Origin: CATOSP01 sp034422355
GTDB lineage: Bacteria > Chloroflexota > Dehalococcoidia > Lucifugimonadales > UBA3495
Length of the DNA: 37,911 nucleotides
NCBI GenBank assembly: GCA_034422355.1
Contig: DAOUJS010000079.1
Coordinates: 1-37,911, forward strand
Direction: 5' to 3'
Both the position numbers and the translations under genes were made by a program. Shown one piece after another: positions 8,104 through 15,562 of the stretch. The first letter of the stretch is position 1; every line of letters starts with the position of its first letter. The notes below the pieces were generated by a model. The model was given only the letters and a program-made list of their open reading frames with translations, was not told the DNA's origin and did no database searches.

Positions 8104-9214
8104 TTACACATTCCCGCCTTTTACATAGACAGAAGATAAGGCTTCCGATCCGGTTTCCGGCCTAATAGCCTCATGAACTAGGGGTGTTCGAATTCCAGGC
8201 CACCCAACTATCGCATCTGCGAGCAGCCTCAATTGCAGAGGAATAACCGCCACCGCCACCTCTCGACCGTGATTTATGCCATACACTGAATCCCCAAACT
8301 CTTCCACTCCTGCGAATCTCTCCGTCCCCATGCTGGCCGAAATCTTTACGGTATGTATGGCCATCGGAATTCCAGCCACATGAGGCCATCTCTTTACGGT
8401 CAGTTAGGTCTACATACTCCGATTCAAGAGCATCTTCGACCATACGGTCGTGCTGGAAGCGTTTAAACTCAAGCTTGATACCCCCCAAGACCTCTGCTGG
8501 AAGTCCCTCTGGTAATAGCAAATCTTCGACGGTAGTTTCTTTGTTGCAAAGATTACATGATGACTGGAATCGCATGGCTAACTCGCTATGTCCAAACAAT
8601 TCACACGGGTCCAAGTTAAGAACCAACACTGCACAGTTAGCTGCTGCTTGAGCGTCTTCAAGCATTTTCCACAAACTCGACGTAACCCCAGCTAGTCCGT
8701 CTACACTTCGCATCTCCAACCCCTCGAGATAGTGCAGAGACATCAAACGGGCCAAAGATAATGCCTCCCCACCAAGATGGGTATAGGAAGATGCATCAGA
8801 GTACAAACGTCGCAGGTCATGTACACCGTAACGTTCCAACACTTTACGCAAAAGTTCGTTACTCATTAAGTTGCCGTCTCGGTCTTTACACTTCCGACGC
8901 TCCCTTTGGGCCATGTCTCTACCGCCTTCCCTGACTAGCCCAAAATCGAATGTCCCGCCTTCGTATTCAGCCGATGCCACTATCTCCAATAGAGCATCGC
9001 AAACGCTTCGGGTCATATCTCCAGCGGAAATAAAAAGATTGCCCTTCATCAATTGGCAAAAGGACAGCAAACACTGAGAAATTCGAACCCCCAAAATTCC
9101 CCCATGGAAACTGACTTCGCGGACGATTTTAGACCGCTCCTGACACTCGAAGGCCAGTCTCTCAATATCGGAAAGAATTTCAAGCTGTGTCTCATCAAAT
9201 CGGTATTCATCCAT
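8104..9214 (-). pseudogene. Helical / zinc-ribbon protein with an apparent 4-bp duplication frameshift
   Basis: The 5' frame starts at ATG 9214 and is open to 8171. Its last 60 or so residues (Gly/Arg/Ser rich) look like off-frame sequence. A second frame takes over near 8358 and runs to 8104, reading HTVKISASMGTERFAGVEE and ending SSVYVKGGNV. The two join smoothly if one unit of the GTATGTAT tandem duplication at 8351-8358 is removed, giving ...NSDGHTVKISAS. The joined protein (about 368 residues) has an N-terminal helical domain (SVCDALLEIVAS, YSDASSYTHLGG, similar in style to DUF5677-like proteins) and a C-terminal region with CNLCNKE and ASCGW, a possible zinc ribbon. It may be a mutation or an assembly error. 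Function unknown. Confidence 0.5.
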
Positions 9215-9294
9215 CGATTTTCTACTCTAATCTGAGGTGGAGCGCCAAACAGTGGGCTGTATATGTGTCAACTGCGTGCTACATCCGACAGTGG

Positions 9295-10143
9295 TTAGGT
9301 GGAGGGGTGTTCCCCAAGGACGCAAACTACTTCATGCTCTTTCTGCCAAGACTTTACCACCTCATCGCGATAGGCCCGCATATAGGGCGGGGTCACCAAT
9401 CGGAAAATCTCTTCGCCCTCTTCAGTGAATGTGACCATACCATATTGTAACTCTAATGGTTTCCCTACCTCGACCATTATGTGGAAAACATCGCGGTGGT
9501 AAGCGACGGGGAAGAATTGCCTTGGCCGTTCGGGAGTAGCTTCGATTTTGCCCGAAGACATAACGATTATTCCGTGGTGGGTTATCAGCCCACTACTCTG
9601 GAGTCTTTGAGAGTTACGGCTGAAGGATTCCCGGAATTTGCTGGGAAAGTTGGGCTGGAAGAATGCGAGATGTTCTTCTACTCCAATGCGCCATGCGCAG
9701 CCGCATAGTTCCGTGAACAGTTGCGCGTCCCGCATTGACAATGTGTCCATCACCGCCAGCGTCCGCAGCGAGAACGTCCCGGGCTGCTGGACCTCACCCG
9801 CTAGCAGACGCGCCCACCATGTTCTGCGTTCCTCGTCGTCGATGCCAACCTTCCGGGCACCCTCGGTCCAATGCGTCTGCCACGTTGAATCCACGCTGTC
9901 GAGATCTTCGAGAGAGAAAGTTGGGCGGAGAATCTGCAACGCTTGAGCCGTGGTTAGTTCTAAATTTGCGAGCGTCTGTAGTGCGTTCTCGCGGATAGCT
10001 TCCAATGCCCGCACGCGCCAGTCGGTGGGGCGCTCCCGTCGATGAAGAATACCGTCGACGATTCGACCGAGCAGACCGGTCTTGTGGGCGGTATCTAGGC
10101 CCACTTTGGCCATATCTAGGTACTGTTCAGTGTTTGGGTCCAT
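9295..10143 (-). CDS. DUF2806 domain-containing protein
   Basis: 282 residues from ATG 10143, which has GGAGA 6 nt upstream; an earlier in-frame start 33 bp upstream lacks this. The middle matches the DUF2806 pattern: EERRTWWARLLAGEVQQPGTFSLRTLAVMDTLSMRDAQLF. A segment with FFPVAYH follows, and then a C-terminal part with VTFTEEGEEIFRLV resembling a small winged-helix-like element. No catalytic motif is apparent. DUF2806 proteins are typical of genomic islands and have no settled function. It is read leftward, in line with the two genes beyond it. Confidence 0.75.
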   Translation of the reverse strand: MDPNTEQYLDMAKVGLDTAHKTGLLGRIVDGILHRRERPTDWRVRALEAIRENALQTLANLELTTAQALQILRPTFSLEDLDSVDSTWQTHWTEGARKVGIDDEERRTWWARLLAGEVQQPGTFSLRTLAVMDTLSMRDAQLFTELCGCAWRIGVEEHLAFFQPNFPSKFRESFSRNSQRLQSSGLITHHGIIVMSSGKIEATPERPRQFFPVAYHRDVFHIMVEVGKPLELQYGMVTFTEEGEEIFRLVTPPYMRAYRDEVVKSWQKEHEVVCVLGEHPST

Positions 10144-10206
10144 ACTTTCTCCGCGGTCTATCGCGAATCCAACCACGCATTAATCTGGCTCGCCCCCGCT
10201 ATCCTG

Positions 10207-10539
10207 CTATCCCGGTCGGTGGCAGCACTTGGCATCGCTAAATGTCGCATTCAGATTGCTCGCCAATGCCACTGCGATCTCGCGATGTGTTACCCACATC
10301 CAGAACCCCCTCTTTGGGTTGGCGAATCCTTCCGTCGTGTAGTAGGTAGGAACTCGGCAATGCTCCTCGTGTAGCTTGACCTTCCTACCACCGTGTTTGT
10401 CGTATTTGATGCACAACATATCGCTGCCTCTACTGTCAATGTAGCATATCTGCCCATGCCTTGCTTGTATCTGTGAGGGCTGTCCATAGCTACGAAAAGA
10501 AGCTTGCTCTATACCCCCCCTCCTAGATTTCTCCCGCAC
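10207..10539 (-). CDS. Small hypothetical protein
   Basis: Up to 110 residues. The convincing part is GQICYIDSRGSDMLCIKYDK through HREIAVALASNLN, which reads like a small beta-rich domain with a terminal helix. The start is unclear: GTG at 10539 has no obvious ribosome site, while AGGAGG near 10520 would suit a start a few codons later with no standard codon in frame. It is 63 bp upstream of the DUF2806 gene on the same strand. No family recognised. Confidence 0.4.
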   Translation of the reverse strand: MREKSRRGGIEQASFRSYGQPSQIQARHGQICYIDSRGSDMLCIKYDKHGGRKVKLHEEHCRVPTYYTTEGFANPKRGFWMWVTHREIAVALASNLNATFSDAKCCHRPG

Positions 10540-10570
10540 ATGTCTCCCACAATATAGGGGACGACTGAGC

Positions 10571-10605
10571 CAAAAATTAAAGGCCGGAGGTCAGCACTCC
10601 GGCCT
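10571..10605 (-). terminator. Rho-independent terminator-like hairpin (leftward)
   Basis: The arms GGCCGGAG (10583-10590) and CTCCGGCC (10598-10605) pair perfectly around a 7-nt loop. On the minus strand the hairpin is followed by TTTAATTTTT. It would stop leftward transcription between the rightward transposase operon and the leftward cargo genes. Confidence 0.6.
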
Positions 10606-10643
10606 TGGTACGGCTCAATCGATCCCACTCAAGGAGTCTAATC

Positions 10644-10886
10644 ATGAACAGGCGATTGTTGCACCGTGCAATAAATTTAACCTCTGCTGGGCGGATTGTG
10701 TCAAGTATCAAAGGAATCACCTTGTTTCGTCGCCAGTGGGTCGTTCTCCTAAAGATTGCTGCCGGTCTGGTTCTCATGAAGGACTTGTGGGATGTCTTCG
10801 CCGTCATGCCCTATCCGGTGCTGGTTGCGCTCCCCCTAGCCCTCCCCGGCAATCTTTACGGCATGGGCCGGTTGGGTGTTTTTTAG
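10644..10886 (+). CDS. Small membrane protein upstream of the transposase
   Basis: 80 residues from the ATG at 10644, preceded by AAGGAG at 8 nt. It has a basic N-terminus (MNRRLLHRAI...RR) and two hydrophobic stretches (QWVVLLKIAAGLVLM and MPYPVLVALPLALPG), so it is probably membrane associated. It lies 39 bp before the transposase on the same strand. No family recognised. Association with transposition is only positional. Confidence 0.5.
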   Translation: MNRRLLHRAINLTSAGRIVSSIKGITLFRRQWVVLLKIAAGLVLMKDLWDVFAVMPYPVLVALPLALPGNLYGMGRLGVF

Positions 10887-10897
10887 GAACTGCTAGG

Positions 10898-10911
10898 CCA
10901 ATCACACTGGC
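10898..10911 (+). promoter_or_regulatory. TIR-like sequence upstream of the transposase start
   Basis: CCAATCACACTGGC matches 12 of 14 bases of the corresponding TIR segment CCAATCACAACGGC (right-end orientation). It lies 15 bp upstream of the transposase ATG, next to its GGAGG ribosome site. A transposase-binding site here could let the enzyme repress its own synthesis. Inference from similarity only. Confidence 0.35.
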
Positions 10912-10925
10912 TCGGAGGGAGAGCT

Positions 10926-12089
10926 ATGGCTGAGATAGAAGCCCACATCACCTACGCGGTCGAGTGCCCGGCCCCCGGCTGCCCAACGCCGAAGGATGTG
11001 GTGAGGGACGGGTGGAAGAACGGACAGCAGAGATACGAGTGCCGGGGATGCGGCAACCACTTCTTTGCCGAGGGGAAGCCCCGTCGCAAACAGTTCACCG
11101 CCCAGCAGATAGCTGACGCGGTCGACTCCTACTACAGCGGCATGAGCTACAAGCAGGTCGCCGAAGGGCTGGAGGACACCTACGAGGTACCGGAGCCAGC
11201 GAAGAGCACGGTCTATGCTTGGGTCAAGGCATACACCCGACTCGCCCAACAGTATATGCGGGGAGAGGTCGGGCCGGACGGAACGGAGGCCACGGCAACC
11301 GGCCAGCGAATCCGTGCGAACGTCGGAGACCATTGGGTGGCGGACGAAATGCAGATCCGCGTTGGCGGCAAGCGGCTGTGGCTGTGGAACGTCATGGACC
11401 GCGATACCCGCTACATCCTGGCTGCCCGTCTGGGACCCCGAACGCTTCGGACTGGAATCGCCATGTTCCAGGAAGCCCAGCAGAATGCCGCGAAGGAACC
11501 GCGGAGCATCACCACCGACGGTCTGGTGGCCTATGAGGACGCCATCAAAACTGTCTTCCACCACACCCAGCACGTCGTCTCCGAGGGCATACACGAAGAG
11601 GTCAACAACAACCTATCGGAGCGGCTGCAGGGCAGCTTCCGTCAGCGCACCAAGACCCAGCGCGGTCTGGAGAAGCGCCTCACCGGACAGGAGTACGTGG
11701 ACGGATGGGTGCTGGACTACAACTTCATGAAAGACCACGAGGCGCACCGGGGCGGCAGTCCCGCCGAAGCAGCAAAGGTGGCCCAGCGGGTGCCGTGGGA
11801 CGATTGGGAGGGCATCGTCCGGCTGGGCGGTGAGGTCGCCGAACCCCGGCTTATCCAGCAGAAGCCGGTCCCTAAGAAGCCGGGACCCAAGCCCGAACTG
11901 GTGGAAGAAGCCGTCAACGAGTACCTGCAGAAGCAGAAGTCAGACGAGGCAAAAGCCAAGGCCAAGGTCAAGGCCGAGCGGCAAGCCAACCCACGATTCC
12001 CCGTTGCTCCTTACTGGAAGCGGAAGGCCACACGTGGAACGCGCGGAGGCCGGGGGCGGGCCGAGGTCGGGGCAACCAAGAAGCAATGA
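10926..12089 (+). CDS. DDE transposase (zinc ribbon + HTH + IS240/IS6-like catalytic core)
   Basis: 387 residues. N-terminal zinc ribbon: CPAPGCP ... YECRGCGNHF (C-x4-C ... C-x2-C, residues 14-42). Then an HTH region (FTAQQIADAVDSYYSGMSYKQVAE ... STVYAWVK). The catalytic core has D in HWVADEMQIRVGGKRLWLW, D in SITTDGLVAYEDA, and E in VNNNLSERLQGSFRQRTKTQ, with basic residues downstream. The C-terminal 110 residues are a lysine/proline-rich tail (KPVPKKPGPKPELVEE...) not usual for compact IS transposases. GGAGGGAGAG precedes the ATG. The family is nearest to IS6/IS240-type by eye; IS1595-like is the alternative. It is presumed to act on the 22-bp TIRs of the surrounding element. Confidence 0.85.
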   Translation: MAEIEAHITYAVECPAPGCPTPKDVVRDGWKNGQQRYECRGCGNHFFAEGKPRRKQFTAQQIADAVDSYYSGMSYKQVAEGLEDTYEVPEPAKSTVYAWVKAYTRLAQQYMRGEVGPDGTEATATGQRIRANVGDHWVADEMQIRVGGKRLWLWNVMDRDTRYILAARLGPRTLRTGIAMFQEAQQNAAKEPRSITTDGLVAYEDAIKTVFHHTQHVVSEGIHEEVNNNLSERLQGSFRQRTKTQRGLEKRLTGQEYVDGWVLDYNFMKDHEAHRGGSPAEAAKVAQRVPWDDWEGIVRLGGEVAEPRLIQQKPVPKKPGPKPELVEEAVNEYLQKQKSDEAKAKAKVKAERQANPRFPVAPYWKRKATRGTRGGRGRAEVGATKKQ

Positions 12090-12361
12090 TGCCATCCACC
12101 GGATACCATATCCGAACCAAACCGTGGTGGCTGCTCGTTACAATCCATTCCCCAACTGGTGGCCGACAGCATCGCCCCAAGGGGAAGAAGCTCAAGAGCG
12201 GCGGGTTCTGGGCCGGGCCTTTCCCCACCGAACAGGAGGCCCAGCAGGTCGCCGAAGAACTGATCCGCGAGCTTGAGTACAACGAGGTGCAGTTCTGCCG
12301 TACGTGCTTCAGGAACCGCGACCGTTGGGCCTTCCGCGTAGGGGACGAGGACGACTACTGA
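12086..12361 (+). CDS. Small transposase-coupled protein
   Basis: 91 residues. The ATG overlaps the transposase stop as ATGA, so translation is coupled and stoichiometry may be controlled. It has a basic N-terminal half (IRTKPWWLLVTIHS ... HRPKGKKLKSGGFWAGPF), a helix (TEQEAQQVAEELIRELEY), then CRTCF (a half zinc-knuckle) and an acidic tail (VGDEDDY). It may bind DNA or the transposase; no family recognised. Confidence 0.7.
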   Translation: MMPSTGYHIRTKPWWLLVTIHSPTGGRQHRPKGKKLKSGGFWAGPFPTEQEAQQVAEELIRELEYNEVQFCRTCFRNRDRWAFRVGDEDDY

Positions 12362-12388
12362 ACAGGAAGGGGAATCTTGCCAACAAGA

Positions 12389-13261
12389 CTAATCTCTCTC
12401 CTCTGCCAGCAGACTTGCCCCGGCTCTCAGTAAACTGGGCGCAGGTCTGGGCCTAACTGGCCTTTCCCCGGCTCGTCGGAAATGCTGTGCCCACGGGCCG
12501 TCAAGGAACCGGCCTACCCTCTCGCCTACCAAATCCGCGTGCCTCGGATGGGGCGCGACCAGGAACACGCGGGAGCTTCCGCGACTGAATATCAGGGGCA
12601 TCACTGCGGGCTCCCCTTCCAAGCCCTTCCGAAGCTCCCCGGCGACCTCCAGTGCCTGAGCTTCATTGTCACTCCGCCCCAGGTGGTGGTAAACGACGAG
12701 ACTTTGGTCCCTGTCCCACAGGGCGCGCAGGTCGGAGTAGTAGACGTACTTGGTTCCCTTCTCCCGGTACATGTGAGCGTCTCGCCCAATCCCGTTGTCG
12801 GGGTCGCAGCAGACCAGGTCGGCCCCCTCAGTCGCCCGGAGCGCGTGCCGCCACCAGTGCGCCCGGAGTTCCCGCTTGAGTGGCGCTGGCATCCGGGGTG
12901 TGAAGATGAGAGGGTCGGAGTAGAAGCAAGTATCCTCCGGCAACAAGCCAGCTCCCTCCGCGCAATGCACGCACCGGGCGTTGCGGTAAACGAGGCCCCT
13001 GAGCGACTCCCATAGACCGGGGTCGCACTGCCGGTACACTTCCTTGTCGTCCCTGGCCGTCCGCCTCAGGTACCCGGTGTGGCCACCATCGCCGTTGACC
13101 TTCTGGCGGCTGCCCACGTGTATCTCGTCGTGGTGGAAGTACCAGATGAGGCCGAGGCGAAGGTCGGGGGCCGGGGCCTGGGGGTCGGTTGCGCCGCTGA
13201 GGAAGCGCAGGAGTCCGTGTTTGCCGAAGTCGGCAATGTCTCCAACGTATCGGTGCTGCAT
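12389..13261 (-). CDS. Conserved hypothetical protein (YVGDIADFGKHGLLR family)
   Basis: 290 residues from ATG 13261, with AAAGGAGG 8 nt upstream. It starts MQHRYVGDIADFGKHGLLRF, a start I associate with a family of uncharacterised proteins found on islands and phages. Other notable segments are GLIWYFHHDE, CVHCAEG, DTCFYSDPLIF, ADLVCCDPDNGIG and YVYYSDLRALW. The C-terminus is arginine and alanine rich and probably disordered. DPDNG after a hydrophobic strand is reminiscent of a Rossmann-type methyltransferase or hydrolase loop, but no SAM motif is clear. It converges with the transposase operon, with a 27-bp gap. Confidence 0.7.
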   Translation of the reverse strand: MQHRYVGDIADFGKHGLLRFLSGATDPQAPAPDLRLGLIWYFHHDEIHVGSRQKVNGDGGHTGYLRRTARDDKEVYRQCDPGLWESLRGLVYRNARCVHCAEGAGLLPEDTCFYSDPLIFTPRMPAPLKRELRAHWWRHALRATEGADLVCCDPDNGIGRDAHMYREKGTKYVYYSDLRALWDRDQSLVVYHHLGRSDNEAQALEVAGELRKGLEGEPAVMPLIFSRGSSRVFLVAPHPRHADLVGERVGRFLDGPWAQHFRRAGERPVRPRPAPSLLRAGASLLAEERD

Positions 13262-13276
13262 GGGGGTGCCTCCTTT

Positions 13277-14389
13277 CTATTCGCATGATGAGAAGTTCTG
13301 AGTAGCCCACACCAATTCCCGCGCCCACCCGTCCTTCTCGGTGATGGTTATATGAACACCCACACCAATACTCTTGAGCTTAGGCATTAGAATTGTCTCG
13401 CGGTGGCCCTCGGTGCTGCTCATCCATTGCTGAACGAGCTTGTCCGCCATTTCGCGCTCGGTCTCCCGATACGCAACCGGCTTCCTATTGACATCAATTC
13501 CATACGTACTCTGAACCTGCCACTGGTGAACGCGTGTTGTCTTGGCTACGTTCTCTCCTACGGTTTGCCGACAGAAGTGCCCTTCGGCTTCCATGCGAGT
13601 CTTGGGCCGCGTCCCGTCGAGCCGATGCGTGACGCGGTAATGTTGGGCCATATTCCGGCTGTGCCGCTGGGCGGCGGCTGTGAGTTTCGGGTGATTGGCA
13701 AGAGGTCCTCCCCATGTCTTGCCGTCTCGTTCCTCGTTGGTCAGCACGACAATCCAGCGTTCAACCTCCCGGGGATCGAGGGCTTTGCCTCCGGGATAGC
13801 GGAGGGCCATTGCTTTCGCGAGTGCCGGGGCTTTCCGTGTCGTTGAAGGAACCACCACAGTCGCACGAGACGTGGCCGCCGCAATTGCCACGGTTGGGTT
13901 GGTTGTGAGAGAAGGCTCTGGCGTGGACACAGAAGTCGCGGTTGGGTGAGGCTGAAGCGGCGGCGTCGCGGGTACAGCTGCAATTGGTGCCGGTTCTGGA
14001 GCCGATGGAGGCAACGAATCGGTTGCGGTGCCGCTGTTCCCTACTGTGACTATCGCGACCAATCCCACAACTCCAATCGCCGACAAGGCCGCTATCATGA
14101 CCCATATCCATGGGCTGGAAGAGTTGTTGCTATGTTGCGTCCGCTCCCGAGGGGAGAGATTATTCGGTCGATAGTCCGGTTGGGGGGTGGAACGACCCTG
14201 CCGCTGAGGTCGTTGAGCAGACCTTCGTGTTTCGTCTTGGTGAACGGCCTCGGTGCCTTCCTTGCGCTCCCTTCGCCTTCCCTCGTTGCAGTGCCAGCAG
14301 GTGCAAGCCGGGGGGTGATGTCCAGAGCCGGGTCGACTGCCAGGACGGTCGTCTTCCCACGAGCCGTAGTTGCCTATGTGGAGTGGCAT
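13277..14389 (-). CDS. Membrane-anchored CAP/SCP-domain protein
   Basis: 370 residues. The N-terminal cytoplasmic-type segment has PACTCWHCNEGRRRERK (CxxC). A transmembrane helix follows near 94-117 (WIWVMIAALSAIGVVGLVAIV). Next comes a Pro/Thr/Ala-rich linker to about residue 200. The C-terminal CAP domain (about 210-370) has LTNEERDGKTWGGPLANHPK, AAAQRHSRNMAQ, HRLDG, VGENVA, QQWMSSTEGHRETILMP and GIGVHI-like strand elements (SIGVGVHITITEKDG). CAP domains are usually extracellular, so it is probably displayed outside the cell. Activity of bacterial CAP proteins is mostly unknown. No strong ribosome site precedes the ATG. Confidence 0.85.
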   Translation of the reverse strand: MPLHIGNYGSWEDDRPGSRPGSGHHPPACTCWHCNEGRRRERKEGTEAVHQDETRRSAQRPQRQGRSTPQPDYRPNNLSPRERTQHSNNSSSPWIWVMIAALSAIGVVGLVAIVTVGNSGTATDSLPPSAPEPAPIAAVPATPPLQPHPTATSVSTPEPSLTTNPTVAIAAATSRATVVVPSTTRKAPALAKAMALRYPGGKALDPREVERWIVVLTNEERDGKTWGGPLANHPKLTAAAQRHSRNMAQHYRVTHRLDGTRPKTRMEAEGHFCRQTVGENVAKTTRVHQWQVQSTYGIDVNRKPVAYRETEREMADKLVQQWMSSTEGHRETILMPKLKSIGVGVHITITEKDGWARELVWATQNFSSCE

Positions 14390-14441
14390 CGCCGCACCCC
14401 CGGTCGCGGAGGTGGGCTAATGGTGCCCCCTGCCGCGGGAA

Positions 14442-14575
14442 TTGAGGTCAGTTGCGAAGCTAACCTATTCCACAGGAAGCGATGCAGGGGGCATGGGCTG
14501 ACGCCAATGCCCACGAATTTCGCTTCCGGCTCAGAGGTACAGCAGTCTAGGTTAGCTTCGCAGTCTGGATTCAAC
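14442..14575. other. Nested inverted-repeat element, possible structured RNA or recombination site
   Basis: The outer arms GCGAAGCTAACCT (14454-14466) and AGGTTAGCTTCGC (14549-14561) are perfectly complementary. Pairing continues outward as an imperfect stem (CAG/CTG, TTGA/TCAA) to about 14442-14575. Inside are a second stem GGAAGCG / CGCTTCC (14521-14527) and a third GGGCAT / ATGCCC. The result is one long hairpin with internal loops, about 134 nt. It lies just upstream of the CAP gene (leftward) in a 780-bp gap. I found no match to SRP, RNase P or tmRNA landmarks. Confidence 0.55.
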
Positions 14576-14593
14576 CATAGGGGATGACTGGCA

Positions 14594-14870
14594 GTCAAGT
14601 ATAGAAAGGTTTGGCGCTTGCTAGAGTGGAGGCCATGGGTCGATTGTGGTGTCGTGGGGGCAGGGGCACGAGGCAGGATTTCAAAGAGTCTTGAAACTTT
14701 AACGAGTCATATAGTTCCAGGGATGATGGGGGTCAAGTATCGGAGAATTAACTCAAGTGGAAGTGTGGCCGCAACGGGATCGTCCACAACGCTGGCGGCC
14801 AGTCAAGTGTTTATCCACCCAAGCAAATCGGACTATTCTGGTGCGTTGCTGATGACACTTGGAACTTGAC
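14594..14870. repeat. Scattered GTCAAGT heptamers with a DnaA-box-like site
   Basis: GTCAAGT occurs at 14594, 14732 and 14802, with a variant CTCAAGT at 14752 and an inverted copy ACTTGAC at 14864. Spacings of about 138, 70 and 62-68 bp are roughly multiples of 69. TTATCCACC (14811-14819) differs from the DnaA consensus by one base. No convincing gene lies here. It may be a protein-binding region or chance. Confidence 0.35.
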
Positions 14871-14894
14871 AATAATGGAGGGCATTTGCCATAC
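14866..14894 (+). promoter_or_regulatory. Sigma70-like promoter
   Basis: TTGACA (14866-14871) is followed after 18 bp by CATACT. The -35 is perfect and the -10 matches 4 of 6. It faces right, toward the hairpin at 14911 and the DUF3892 gene. Confidence 0.45.
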
Positions 14895-14910
14895 TTTATG
14901 CCGAGACAGG

Positions 14911-14945
14911 AATGGCCTCCGGTCTGCACCCGGAGGCCATTTTGA
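14911..14945 (+). terminator. Strong terminator-like hairpin in a leader
   Basis: AATGGCCTCCGG (14911-14922) and CCGGAGGCCATT (14930-14941) pair over 12 bp around a 7-nt loop, followed by TTGAG (run ATTTTG). It lies only about 15 bp after the predicted start of transcription from the promoter at 14866. It would therefore end a very short RNA, or act as an attenuator before the rightward cargo genes. Confidence 0.6.
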
Positions 14946-15170
14946 GTCTCCCACGCTGAAGCTGGTGAGCAGCGCGGGCGAGACGTAACGGACGGATTAT
15001 ATCTCCCCTGTCAACTCCTCCGCAAGCTCCACTTGACCCAGCTTCAGCCAATCCTCATTGGGAGGTGACGGCTATGCATGGCTCTGTCTGGTAGATACCC
15101 GCTGTGACGCAGGATACCCGGGTCGAGGGTTGCTCGACCCACCCAATCTAACATCATAGCGAGGTACGGA

Positions 15171-15425
15171 ATGGCAGATCGAAGAGTAGAGCGCAGTGGC
15201 AAAGACCGCGCGGGCGACATCACAGCCCTGTGCGGCGGCTGGGGACGGACCGAGAAGGCGCAGGCCATCAGAGATATCGAAGGTCGGGCGCATCACTATT
15301 TCGTCCGGGACAGCGTGGGTCGCACCGCTGATGTTCACGTGGTCAATGGCATTAACGGCAAATACCTGCGGACGGACCCCAACTCCCGGTGCTCCGACAA
15401 TTTGGACAACATCCCCAACTGCTGA
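15171..15425 (+). CDS. DUF3892 domain-containing protein
   Basis: 84 residues. It fits DUF3892: ITALCGGWGRTEKAQAIRDIEG (core helix with W), HHYFVRDSVGRTADVHVV, and the ending YLRTDPNSRCSDNLDNIPNC, which matches the family's typical YLxTxxD...NNLxxLPxC. DUF3892 proteins are small, widespread and of unknown function. The ATG follows GAGG weakly. It is the first of four rightward cargo genes. Confidence 0.8.
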   Translation: MADRRVERSGKDRAGDITALCGGWGRTEKAQAIRDIEGRAHHYFVRDSVGRTADVHVVNGINGKYLRTDPNSRCSDNLDNIPNC

Positions 15426-15562
15426 AGCACTCTACTGGTACTCCGGCCCGGCTCTCTGAAGGCAGCAATCGTTGGAGAGTCGGGGTCGGTGAAGCGCGGG
15501 CGGTCAGAAAAGCGAGGCACGATAGCAGAACGAGAGAGAATTGGTGAGCGAGGTGAGGGAAA

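Noticed and set aside
14454..14561. The inverted repeats with GTTAG/CTAAC resemble an integron attC site.
   Set aside because: The R' and R'' boxes do not fit GTTRRRY/RYYYAAC properly, the perfect 13-bp outer stem lacks the expected extrahelical bases, and no integrase is present.
14618..14869. An 83-codon plus-strand frame.
   Set aside because: No ribosome site, unnatural composition, and it overlaps the repeat-rich region.
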